Part shown: positions 1-12,652 of the stretch, piece after piece
Layout: each line of letters opens with the position of its first letter
Position numbering within the stretch: the stretch's first letter is position 1
Source of the DNA: Tomocerus qinae
Taxonomy: Eukaryota > Arthropoda > Collembola > Entomobryomorpha > Tomoceridae
Direction of reading: 5' to 3'
Length of the DNA: 64,000 nucleotides
NCBI GenBank assembly: GCA_020055645.1
Contig: CM034548.1
Coordinates: 37,502,296 to 37,566,295, forward strand
Translations under genes and position numbers: made by a program
Notes under the pieces: model-generated
Database searches by the model: none
Told to the model about the DNA's origin: nothing
Seen by the model: only the letters and a program-made list of their open reading frames with translations

Positions 1-2436
1 TTCTGCGAGCCAAGTAGTTTTTCGCCTTATCGTTCCTGTTTCTACGTGGGACTAAAGCTAAGTTAAAAGATATTAAATGTAGAAAATAAATAAAAGACAC
101 CTTCCAACTTTCTCTATAAAGTTCACTTTTCCCCAGTTGAATTATCTTTATACTTTTTGCATCCGTAGAGTTAACCTCCATGATAAAATGGTAAAAGCAA
201 AGAATATATTGTATCAACAAGAGTAAAGATTTATTTCAGGGACTATTTTATCTATTTTTATGAGATTAAAGTGTTTTTACTATGTTATTGTTATACCTAT
301 GAACTCGCATTAAAAAATCCCAAGGAATAGCTACTTATTAAGTGTAAGCCATAACTTTCTTTGAGAGAAAGATCATAGATAAGAAACATAACTGGACTGC
401 CGCATAGAAACGTGTACGTGTAATTAATATGTTCAGAGTTTAGAATTTAGGGAAATGTCTACTGTGAGTTTAAAGGACGACTACTTTATTACAAGATACC
501 GATTACCAATGTAAGTTGCCTTGTTCCGTAGTTCTAAAGTCTAATTATGAAAAATTATTTCGCCAGAACCTATAAAGAATACTTTTAATAACCCAATGGA
601 AAAACGAGTCGTCGGAATAATAGCCAACGAAATTGCTACATTATTGTCTATGGTTCTATGTTCTTATGAGAATACCAAGTTAGATCTTATAATATGTGAT
701 TATATTCATTTAAGTAATTGGACCTAGTCCTTACTACAGTTTAGTCGGTAATGAGAACAAAGGCTAAGTCTTATCGTTAGTTATGGTGCTCAACTCCCCT
801 GATTTGATTACACAGCGAAAATGTCAGTTAAATATTCGTAAAAAAGTTGAGCATTTAAAGCCCCTGAATGTGCAGGTATAATTCCACTGTAGATGTATAG
901 CATTAGTACAATATGAGTTTCATGACATGGAAGTTAGGGTCATTACTGCTGAGAGTTTTTATAAGTCAGAAGAGTAAATGCATAGCTAAAGATTGCGGAT
1001 GAGAAGAAAGTGAGATAGTTTGTATGAAATGTAATTTAATTTGTCTCGCTTATTACAGCATTAACTATTCCGTGTGATGATAAAGTGGAGTACAGATAAT
1101 GTGAAAGTGACACGACAGAAACTGAAATCCTTTCTCTACTTCGCGATTTCAGTTTACATTCAGTACAGGCAGTAGTAGTGAGATGTAAAAGGAGCAGGCA
1201 GGAGTTGAACCTGGGAATGAGTGAACTAACTAATTGCTATCGGAATATTCCTTGAATGCTGTAGGAGGAGGGCAACGTAAGAAGAAAGTAGGGAAAGTAA
1301 AACCTGCATATGGTCAATTGAATAGAATAGATGTGTCAGTCTGTGTATTTATTGTGTTTACCGCATCGCATTGCAATGCAGTGACATTGGTTACTTATAC
1401 ATTTTGCCATGTAAAAACATTCCCCGCTCGCTCTTTCTCCTCACTAATAATATAATCTGAACCAGCACTATGTAAAGTAATGTATTTTCTATTGCTATCT
1501 GTAAGCAGTTGTAGTCAGAAAAGCTGTCCCTTGAGACTCCTCATCGGAGCTAGCTTGGATCACTTAAATACTACAGGACGAATGTAATTGCCATCCCATC
1601 CACTTTTCAGTCAAGTTCCTGTTGAATTACTTATACGCATTGGATTGGTCGGGTTTGGTTTGATGCTCACTTCGTTTTGTTACAATGCCTTTCTCCTACT
1701 GCCTCTACTATTAGACCTCATAGAATAAAAAATACACCAAGAATAAAGTCTCCTGCCACTTACACTACTATACTCCCACCGTTTAATCTTTATTGAAGAC
1801 AGGGTCTCTATACTTCCTCTCTCTACTACTTTACAGGTTTTATATTCGCAAAACAATTTTGGTTTCTTGTACCAATCGCCTCTCCTCCTCCCAGATCCCG
1901 CTAAACTGATTACCGCAAGTTAAAGCAAGTAATAATAAATAATAATTAAATAAAATGATAGGGTTTTAACATCAAATCAACAAATTGCCAAATTATGTCG
2001 TAGCATGGATCATTATCTTACATTTTATGTATTAAATTTTCCTGTACGTAAATACGCTTATAATGCATAATTGTCATCTATTAAAAATATGCAAAATTTA
2101 ATCTGTGTAATGAAATTATAAATACACATAATATGCATAAACTTTGCTAATTTTATTTTAATATTATAAATATTAGCATAAACCAATTTCAACAAGTATT
2201 TTTATCTGTTAAATTTATTTTTTAGTCATTTAGACCCCTTCGTTGTTATTTTCTGCTTTATGGTATGTTGTGGTATGTGAATTTGTGTCACACAAGTAGT
2301 ACCATCTTATATTTTTGTATAGCAGAGCTACTAGAATATTATATACCAATTACAGTCTGGTTTGATTTGTCTCACTTTTTAGAGAATTAACTACCACAGC
2401 AGTGGGATATGTTGAGAATGTACAATACTAGCATAG

Positions 2437-2503
2437 CTAAATAAGGCAGTCTCATCACAGTGGGACTTGTACAGTGGAACTGTGATGAGACTGCCTTATT
2501 TAG
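2437..2503. repeat. Perfect 25-bp inverted repeat (hairpin)
   Basis: Left arm 2437-2461 and right arm 2479-2503 are exact reverse complements over 25 bases, with a 17-base loop at 2462-2478. Pairing stops abruptly at both ends. A perfect stem of this length is not expected by chance. It could be a small foldback element or a young RNA hairpin. Typical animal pre-miRNA stems are imperfect, so a microRNA is possible but not favoured. Confidence 0.8.
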
Positions 2504-5500
2504 ACCATAGTAAGTTCATAGCATACATAATGTTTCAGGATCATTTGGTTCGACCCTTGTTTCATAGTTAGGTGCCATGGGAGAGTTAAGCTAACAATCA
2601 ATGGCGTGCTCTGCACTACTGAAAATCTACAGTCGAACTAAATACAATTTTTACTGTTCAACTGAACGGAGTTGGAAAGCACTCGTTAATTACCCCGACC
2701 ACAGCGGAGCGTATGCAACGCATGTACATGTGAAAATCCAGAAAAACAAGTCGATTATGTATACCATTGCTATTGGCTAATTGTTAATTGTTAGCTTCAC
2801 TGACAGACATCACACTATTTACGCTCAAACAATAATAATTGTTATGGGTGAAGAATCTAGGTATCTATTGGTACTATGAAGTTATGCCCAGTGGGATAAA
2901 ATACTAGTAAACGCGTCAAGAATACATTACTATGCTTTCTGCACGAGAAGGTTATACTATATGCTTGCCTGTTTTTAGCTAACTACCTATGGCCACTTAA
3001 TCTACCTTTCCATTAACGAAGTACAATACATGGAGTACAAATTACAACAGTAAAGGCCTTGTTGTTACAAATGTAACAGGACATCTTGTACATTAAGTCA
3101 GATTTACATGTATTGGAAAAAGATATTTTTCAAAACTTAAAATATTTTTTATCAGTTTTTAGTATCTTAGAAATATTCATAGTAAAAATGCTGCCTTACT
3201 TATATAACCCAAGTTATAAGCAGCAATGAGTATCACAACTTGTATCTGCAACCGCATACCAATAATACAAAGAAAAATACAAGTGAAAGTAAACTAAGAG
3301 AAAAGTAATTGACCGCCATTGAAAAAAAAGATTTCCTGAGTTAGAGCTTGCACTGAAAATGATGACTCGTGAAGATTTCTATATTATGTTGACCTAAGTT
3401 TGGTAACAGTCAGGCAGAGCCTACATTAGTAGTCCCTATAAGTGGTTAAAGTGTAGACCAGTCTTTTGACAATTTTGAAGGACATTCCAAATTTGCGGTT
3501 GAGAGTCGAGACTAGTGCCATTCCAAGATGTTACTGATGTACTCGAGCAATACTAAACTCGACAAGTTAAAAATATTCAAGGTAATACTTCAATAACTCC
3601 AAAAATTCAAATGCAAAGTGGGAACTAGAAATTGTAGAGTAAATTCTACGCAGTCAAATGTACTTTTTGCTTTTACAAAATAAATTTCTTCCCATAGCTC
3701 AGAAATTAGTTAAGATGAGACTGTTGTATCTATGATGTGGCGAGCAACTGAAAGGGTCTACCTTGTAACTGTATGTACCTAAAACTGCCCAGTCAGCTTC
3801 TTGCTTGTGGTTGTACACTTACTTGTGTTCTACCATGTCCTGGTTAATTATTTCTCAACTCTTGTGTTCTGCTAATTTTTGGCTAAGGTTCGTTTGCTTA
3901 TTCTCTTAAAAGCGACCAAGGTCCTGATAAAATGTTGAGACTTGAAGATGCTTGCAAGAATTTCTCATGAGTTTCCTTTTACGTTGTCTAATTTCTTTCA
4001 TCTGGTGTCACAACAAGCATAGACCGCAATATTTACTAGAAAATGGTGAAATTAAGCGTAGGTGTTTATGAAAGCAGTTATTTTTTATTTAGTTGTCACT
4101 GCCGCCCACGAGCTCAATGAAAATGTTTAGAGGAATGAATTGATAGTTACTGGCTGAATTTTATTGCGGATGACGTCAGCAAGGGAGAAAGTGAATATTA
4201 TATTGAAATGTCTTCTTCGTCTTACGAGGTACATAAATAGTTGACATCTTCCATGTCATTTATTTGTTACTTTAACACCCTACATGCAAATAAATATAGG
4301 TGCACGTGATCAGTGTAGGCAAGTGACTGCAGTTACTACATGAGTAGTATTTATTTTGGTTGGGTACACTTTCTATGCAGTACCCATCATCTATTTGTAG
4401 GTATAAGTTTGAAGGTGAACGGCGTTTCCATATTATTCAACATTAGTAGTCAATGGTATTTCATGTCAATTGAATGTTAACATCTCTATTTCACAGCAGT
4501 CAATTCTGCCATACTTAAGCTGAATTAAATCCCGTTCCGTCAATCGATCTTCCTATTCAATTCAACTACTATTCATAGCATTACGTAATAAAAGTGGGAA
4601 ATGCTTAAAATCGGGACCAAATCCTCAAATATTTGCAGCCAAATCAATATTTTTGCATATAAAATCTGTACATGTGTGTTACGTAACCACATCAAGAAAA
4701 GCCTTAATCAGATTCTACACACACAGGTATATACTACATACCTAGATATAATGTCGACCTACTACATCCAAAAATGTATTACCATCGTGTTTGAATGAAA
4801 AATTATTGGAATAAGTTAGTTTCTTCTGGTTATAGAAAAGAAGAAATATGGGAAGAAGGGATTATTAATGATAGATATAGGATTATAAATTAAATTATAT
4901 TTGACCATATAGATGCATAGATAGATCCCTAACTGTTGAAAAGCTACGTCTTATACATACTAATATGTTTGTGTATGGTCATGGTCTACTTTATTATGAC
5001 ACACGAGAAAGACTGCGTTTTTCAGTCAAATCTCAAGTGTTTTTAGGCTCATAGGAGGATTTGATATACTTACTAAGCAATCTGAGTTAGTATAATATTA
5101 AACTTGTAAGTCCACTTACTGCTGATTAAAGTACAATGACACCACAAAATACCTTTCCAACTACCACTTTACATATTTCACAAAAAAGTTTTAACAATAT
5201 GAAATACATTAAAACTAAAATTTTAGAATTATATACAACTTTAAAAAAAGTTCGATAGCCTAAATTTAGTTTTTATAATTATTGATTTTGTAAAATATAA
5301 TTTGCCAGGAAGGGTTTGCCTATCACCATCCACATTACCGATCATTATTATAAGTTGGCGAAGACCAAGTTAATGCCGAAAGAGTCTGTCTGTCACGTTT
5401 GTGTGCGATTTCTGATCTAGAATTTTCATGAATGAATTTTACACTTCAGTCAAGTTCCGTGTTCAGTCCGATCAAGTTAAGCGACGTAAGACGTAAAGTG

Positions 5501-8500
5501 TTGTGCATTGGTGGATGAGTGAATGCAATATTTTAGCAAATCGTCATGCTGTTATTCCACACATAAAGCCAGTAACCCATCCATCTATGCATGTGATAAA
5601 TAGGTGTGTAATACATCTATGGGTACATAATACACCTCGCTGAGCCCACTTTTTTGCATTCGCATTTGCTTTGGCAAATTTACTTTGAAACCGAAGTTTT
5701 GTTAGTTTCAGACTTTAAATTAAGTTTGGCCACTGTTTTAGTCTGTTACTTTCCCTTTTTGATAAGATCTTTAATTTAATTGTCCGTGTTCATGAATATA
5801 AATATATACTTAAACATAAATTGAATATAGTCTTAAAACAATAAAAAAGCGTGCAAATTCTCATGCAAACATTTATGTAAGAAACAATTTGTATTTGACA
5901 TCCTTTGTTCCCCGTAAATTTTTTCATGCGATTGTATAAAATATTTGCAGAAAGCAATACTCCTCGAGTTGCAAATAGTATACATGAGGATATTTTAGTA
6001 CAAAAATAGGCTTTTAAGAACATGCTTAATTGACAACCCAAGGAAACGGGTTCGGTAAATTATGTTTTGTGGTCGCTATCTTGGTTTTAAATAAAAAATG
6101 AGTCTGTTGACATTTAGAAAGTAAATGTGATGTTGCTCATAAACTTATTAATGCCAGTTGCTTATTGCTTATGGACACCTCTTAGAAATCGGCTGATTGT
6201 ATATATTTTGGTGCATGCATCTTCTTAAGTATATATAATAACGCAGATAGTTGGGTAACTACTGTGCCCGTAGTCGGTATATTCGTTATAATAATATATA
6301 TAAACGTGGATTTCTGTTTATGGGCACTGCATTTGAACTGCTCTACACTTTACCCCACAGAGAAGAGTGTAGCTATATTAATAATACCATTTATGTTGTC
6401 CCTGTACAATATTCATTAAATATGCCAAACACCGTTTTGGTTCACGAGTTATTGGAATGAACTAAGTAGGCGTATCACTCACCGATACAAAAATATAACT
6501 TCAGTAAACACCGAACCATGCTCTACAAAGGAACCACTAACTAAATATGACTTATAATGACACTATACGATTTTAGACATTAAATATGCTTTTAGTTCTT
6601 ATACTGAAAATATGTTGGTTGACAAGAATATGCAATTGCAGAGCAGAACATTATTTGACAACTGGGCTTGAATTGCAACTAAAAACTGTCGGTGTGTACA
6701 AAGTTGATATACTTTATTTGCATTTGGCATCAGCTTGGTGTCGTGCAAAGTGACTTTCAAAAAGATCATATTTCATGTGGAAAATTAGAGATAAAAATAG
6801 AAATGGCAAGCAGTAAGAACCAGTTAGGACACGTTTTGTACTGCACAATTTAAAGTACAAAAAAATTAAATACATTAAATTAAATACAGATGTTCAAAAC
6901 TGCAAAAAATATCTGATTTCTATTTTTATTTTATTCACATTTATTTAATATTCACTCACCTACGTTTTTTACTTTTCTTCCTTTGCGATTTGCACAAGTC
7001 TACATAAATTCTCTATGTTTTGAATCATATGATTTACAGAATGTAACTAGGGATTTATCAAATTAAAGTAACTTCCCGAGTATTTTTTAATGAAAGGCGT
7101 CATTACAAGTAGACACCATTTCGATATCTCATTTGCTGCATTAGTTAAAGTTAAATTCTACAAATGTGTCTCCTAATATCAGTGTACACCTAAGCAAATT
7201 GACAAATCGCAAAAATGGGGAAATGGTCGGATCTTTTCCCCAGTTCTTAAATATCTCTAATTCCTATGGCTGAATTATGCATGCTATAATGTATGCAAAG
7301 GTGTGTAATTTGCAATGCCGAGTTTGCCCAATTTTTTCGACCAAATCTGAGGAAATATTGGACCATAATGAAGGTTTTTTTACATGTTTTACATGTATGT
7401 CAACTAACGACTTTCGTTTCATAATCATTATACCCATGATGTGTATGTTGGTAAGATTATAATATACTCCTCACAAATTGTGGATGAATAGGTAGCTAAA
7501 TGTTTGATATTGGATATTAAATATAGCTGTAACTGGTATATCTGCTGGATAACAGAGTTTACATGAGTCTTGAAAGTACTGATAACAAGCCAGGACTATT
7601 CTTTATTTGTTTTTCACTTGGTCTTGTAGGCCATAGTCTTATATTTTAATAATGTTGACGTATTTTATAATCAATGTTCTAGAGTCATCTGTAATTTCAC
7701 TCCCTTTCTTTTCTGGATATGGATAGCATACAGACCAGCAGATCACAATGACACTTGAAAATGAATTAAAACTTTTGCATGCTTCAGTAAGGAGTCAACA
7801 AATCATAGTCTATCTGTCATTTTGCTGGTAGCTTCTAATCGAATTTTCTCGGATGAAATAGAGGATCAAAGTTTTAAATAGATTTACTGACTATACTGAA
7901 TAGTTCCTATGTCTACTTCCGATTGGTGGAAGATCAGGTTCTATTTTATCTAAAAGGCACTTACGCAAATTCTCTCATTAAAGTTTAAGTCCCATCCTCA
8001 CTCAGACTTTAAATTTCGAGCAATGAGACTTCACTTCAATTAACCCAATTGCAGAAATCTCAATATTATTACAAGGAAACTACTACGTGGTGATTCTAAT
8101 TGTTTGCATTAAAATGTTTATTTTTCACTTTAATCAATTATTAAGGCAAAGATGCTTTTCTGACGTATAAATCAGAAATGTAATTTTTGTTGAAACCTTA
8201 TTCTTGATAATAGAGTTTTCCCACTATCTGAAACAAAAATATCCTCATAGTAAAAATAGATACAAAATAAACACAATCATTCATCATCCTGCCAAATAAG
8301 GGTAATGGTCAATTCTCACTCCACAGACATAGTATTTTTGGATTGCTTGAAATTTGCTCAAGTGGATATAAATGACAATACCATGCCACGAGTGACATCC
8401 CGTCTGTAAATAGATGACGTTGAAGGCTATGCGTCTATAAATAATATTGTATCATGAGTATTTACCTTAAGGTTGGGTGTTAGGTGTTGCATTAATTTTG

Positions 8501-9970
8501 CAACATCCATCCCACCGATCTCGGTAACATACTCCCACGCTTCAGCTCTACAGTTCTACGATGTACGTCATAAACAACCTTGTTTTGAAAAATCGCTGCC
8601 GGTGCTTTTTGATTTCGAAAACAAAAAGTAAACAGATAGTCATCAAAAATACTAAATAGCCCCCCAAGATCTCAATTTCAAAATAGTATGATATTTAATA
8701 TGATTAAATGGGCATTTTCACTTTATTATCTTATTGTCAGAAATCGAACTGCTCTGTTTGCAGCATTCAATTATGTTCATCTAAATGAAAAGAGTCACAT
8801 TAGGCAGAAAAACTTGAATTATCATGCACCGAGCCTTAATGTACTAATGTAGATTGTAACTACGTAGTAGTAGTTATATATAAATGTGGTACAAGACGCA
8901 AGGTGTAACTGAGACGGACGGACTCAATCCGAGATATCTTTTTGCTTCACCTTTGAGTCTGTTTCATACTTAATACTCGTAATGAATACGTCTATTAATA
9001 AATCCCAGACGCACATGAAGACGTCATATGCAGGTAAAAATAGATTTATTTGCGAAAGCTGTGCCGATTGTTATACAACAACAATCAATGTCACAATATA
9101 TAAATATTTAATTTGTTTATACATACTTTGGCTTTTGTATACTTTGCCTCATAAAGCCCCTTTGGCGTATCCAAAATCAAACAAAGGTAAATTATTAATG
9201 CAAGTTGTATCGTAATTATTAGGAGAATTACTACCTAGAATGAAATGGTGACAGTGTCATCCTAGAGCTTTGTTTTCCAAGTTTTCTGGTCATCCTACAG
9301 TTTTATACTTAGTTACTTTGCCACGGCACATTATCAAATGAAAGTTTACTTCCCCATACCCTGGTAAAAGTTCACTTTTTAGAAGAAGACATTTCTTGAA
9401 ACGGTTATTACTTTTAGCTTTGAGCCTCCTCAGGTATTTCTATTAAAGTTTTACAATTTTGTATCACGCCTCACAACTGCTAGAGCAGTTCATGTACGTA
9501 CGAGCCACTCATATTCAGTCTCGCTAGTATAGCTAAAGTAATTCCTCCTAGTATAATATTATAGGCCATCTTAAGTTACTTTTATAAAAATGATAATGCG
9601 ATCGTTGTATATGATAAAGAAAATGACTCATAATTACAGGGAGTTTAGTTTTTAGTCTGTTTCTATGAACATTTCAAAGACTCAGGCTACTACAGGTGTA
9701 AAAGCCAAACATTTGTAAAATCAGGTACATTTGATTGCCTAACTTCCTGGTGACCATTTGATACTTTCCAAATGACGCAAAATATTTTCACATTCTCTCT
9801 GTCTCTTTTCCACATATTAATGATTGATGTTACCAGTGTTCTTGGTGAACATACAATATATTGGCTTAAATGCCAAACAAATGTTATTTCCCGCATACCG
9901 TAAAGATGGCTAAGCTACGTAATATAACTTACTTATGAGCAGAGTTAAGTTTTAGCCGGCCATAGCTATA

Positions 9971-9998
9971 TTTGCCCCATCCGGACTATAGGGGCAAA
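9971..9998. repeat. Small GC-rich hairpin
   Basis: The arms tttgcccc (9971-9978) and ggggcaaa (9991-9998) pair perfectly around a 12-base loop in otherwise AT-rich DNA. No T-run follows and no gene adjoins it, so function is unknown. Confidence 0.5.
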
Positions 9999-12476
9999 GT
10001 GGGCAGTGGATAATAGTATCAAAAATTCAAAACTGTTTACATCATTTAGTGTTTAGTCTATTAAAGGAAGTTCATTTTAATTCAAAAAATTTAGTAAAAC
10101 TCAGAATGGGTTTTATCACGTATCGTTTTAGCTTTTTAAAACTATAAGCTCAAATATCCATTTACAAATACATCGTGACAGGTAAACACATAATTGGCAA
10201 GTTTACTATAGGAGGGTGGAGGGTATTGTCATTAGTTTGAATTAGTTGCAGTGCATACTCACTTATGTAATTTTAGTCTAGCCTGTTAAGATAGTATTAT
10301 CTGTAAATCTGCATAAGCATGCAAAATTGCTATTAAATGACACATGATCTTAGTAAGAACTGAAGAAGTCGTTATCCCTACCTTTATCCTAAGAACGTTC
10401 ATGACGTATCTAATTACTACATTATACTTTTACACAGAAACTACTATGCAGGAATGGAATGGGACTGCTTCCAAAATCTTAAGTAGTATTATGAGTGACG
10501 ATATCTCTTCATGTAGGTATCATTCTACTGAACGAGTGCTAGGGGAACTAGTAAGTTAACATTTTATTGAGAATTAATGGTTAGGTAAGTAGTTATTATT
10601 CGTCTTACTTACCTTTTCCCTAGCACATACAATCTGAAGTATTCATCTATGTACTTTATCCCTTTCAAATTTGTCCAGCCGGTGGATCCTTCTATTCACC
10701 ATATTGTTATGAATTAAACATTTAAAAAGTTATAAACTTTGTCTATGCACTGACTTAAAAACCACTTCGCGAAATCTGTCGAAGTAGGACGAAACCAAGA
10801 TATTTTGTATAAATAACTCAGTCTGCTGGATGAAGTGACATCCATATGGAGAGTAAATAAGTGACTCATGTTGGGAAACGACAAAAACGAGAGGATCAGA
10901 TTTAAAAGTAATTTTCAGACGATGAATGCAACAAAAATGTATTTCATTTCAAGACCCGGTCGCTTATCTGCATTTTTGAAAGGATGTCTGTGTCATCTTG
11001 TCATGAACATTTCATTTTATTTGCATGGATACAAAAAGCGTGTTTTTGCAATACTATGTAGTCAATTTTAAGTAATTCCTTAGGTACTAATTTTGCCTAC
11101 TGTCTCAATGGTCAAGCCTTATATTTATGTATAGTTCCGAATGTATAAAAAAAGGATGATAACGAGTAAAGTTTTACCATTGTCCAAACACCCACATGCA
11201 GTTTTGTTCTGCATACCTCCAGTTACTACGATTTTACACGGACATCATGCTAATTTGACAACTCCTATATTTTTGCTTTGTCATTGAATTGCCCCTATTC
11301 ATCAGGGCACTGATGTAACTTTTTCATAGTAACATTTCACTTCATCGTATTCATATTTCGTTGCGAATCCCTAGATGACATGCAGCTATAAAATATAAAG
11401 CCAAAAGACGTTTTAATACAGCAGTGGAACCAATCGATGCTCTATTGCGTTGTTTTTATTTTGAAGGAGGCCAGAAAAAATTGGCATGTAGTATTTTGTT
11501 AGTACAATATTAAATTTTCTTGGATATGTTAATAGTATTTTAGCTTCGATGATGAGATCAAGATTTAATCTCCCTGTTCCTGTGCTACATGGAACGAAGT
11601 ATTAGATAACATTGGGAGGTGATATGATAGTTTTTCATGTACATGCGAATGGTAAACTCAAGTGGAGGTGATAATTATAGCATTTGAATGAGTGCGAGGA
11701 GAGAAACAGCCTGGAGATAAGTATTTAGTTGTGTTAGCCAAAGCAATTGAAATGGTGACAATGAAATGAGGCAAGTTAGCCAGTCCTGTTTCCTCTTGCC
11801 AATCACAGTCCCCCAATCTCAACAGTGTCCATGTCACAGCTAATAATATTAAAATTCAATATGAGATTCTATAATGTGATAGTCCTGTTTTGATTGCACC
11901 CTGGGTTTGCAACTATTTGTATAACCCTCCTACTCTACTCTCTAATCACTACATCTGGTACTGTAAATAAATTGGACACTGCGGTACTTACATTCGTCCT
12001 GCTATCCCATTAGTCATTACAGACTGGTGGAACACTGGTTTTCCAATTCCTGATCAATTATAACTAACTTTTAGTGTTTAATTACCATTTATTCAAGTCA
12101 GCGCCCGATTTTGTCATTTCATAGGAAATCTCATTTCCAGTTGTGTAGGGTTCATCCCTTGAGTGCCAAATCTATGCATGCAGAGTAGTACATAGATCAC
12201 ACATGTCTCTTTAATATTTGTTTATCTTCAAAATCCATCTACATGAGTGTAAAGTGTGTGGCTATCCATGAAAAGCAAACAAGTACCAGATAACTAATTT
12301 ATTTGGATTTACAAGGTTTCTGGTAATGATATTCTAGATAACTATTACTACGAAATAACTTGAGCTACAGAATTTGGTTATTACATGCAAATTAAACTGC
12401 CATGTATGTGTTACACAATGTAGTTCAATCCGTGCTTTAAACTACAAAACCAGGGACCTATAGGCATCGTTTGTTG

Positions 12477-12482
12477 TCAGTC
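12477..12482 (+). promoter_or_regulatory. Candidate arthropod initiator (TCAGTC) for NOS
   Basis: TCAGTC matches the arthropod Pol II initiator consensus TCAGTY and lies 63-68 bases upstream of the NOS start codon. No clear TATA box or downstream promoter element accompanies it. A six-base match is weak evidence, and NOS genes in other animals often use several distant promoters. Confidence 0.25.
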
Positions 12483-12544
12483 GTCAATTATTTCTCCTAG
12501 TTTGAATACGTGATAAAGCCTTAGGGGTTAGTGAAAAAGACAAA

Positions 12545-12652
12545 ATGAATACCAATCAACAAAACGGAAGGCCACCTCGACTCAAACTATACAATTCTCA
12601 AACGAGGGATGAAATCATCGACCGATTACACCAATCATCTAAAATCGTACAG
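12545..12652 (+). CDS. NOS: NOS coding exon 1 (residues 1-36)
   Basis: Encodes the N-terminal hook ahead of the zinc site. The stretch [20 protein letters not shown] corresponds to the RLKN...LH segment shared by NOS proteins. The donor is gttggt, phase 0. It is the exon furthest from its neighbour, 13.8 kb from exon 2, so it is the least certain part of the model; an alternative first exon elsewhere is possible. Confidence 0.85.

Larger units (their letters stand above)
1..12544. other. Intergenic or upstream region, no gene seen
   Basis: This AT-rich stretch contains only short ORFs with no recognisable protein family, no coding-like composition and no convincing splice-bounded exons. It holds two hairpins, at 2437-2503 and 9971-9998, listed separately. 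Distal regulatory sequence of NOS may lie here, but nothing in the sequence shows it directly. Confidence 0.6.

Noticed and set aside
1190-1222. tRNA B-box-like sequence with a T-run on the minus strand
   Set aside because: The T-arm-like part (GGTTCAACTCC) is there, but no matching acceptor strand, A-box or anticodon arm could be found upstream.
8982-9031. Exon-like frame beginning MNTSINKSQ with a gcag/gtaaaa donor and a TATATAA about 100 bases upstream
   Set aside because: Its phase does not fit NOS exon 2 (phase 0 needed), and no other acceptor partner was found.
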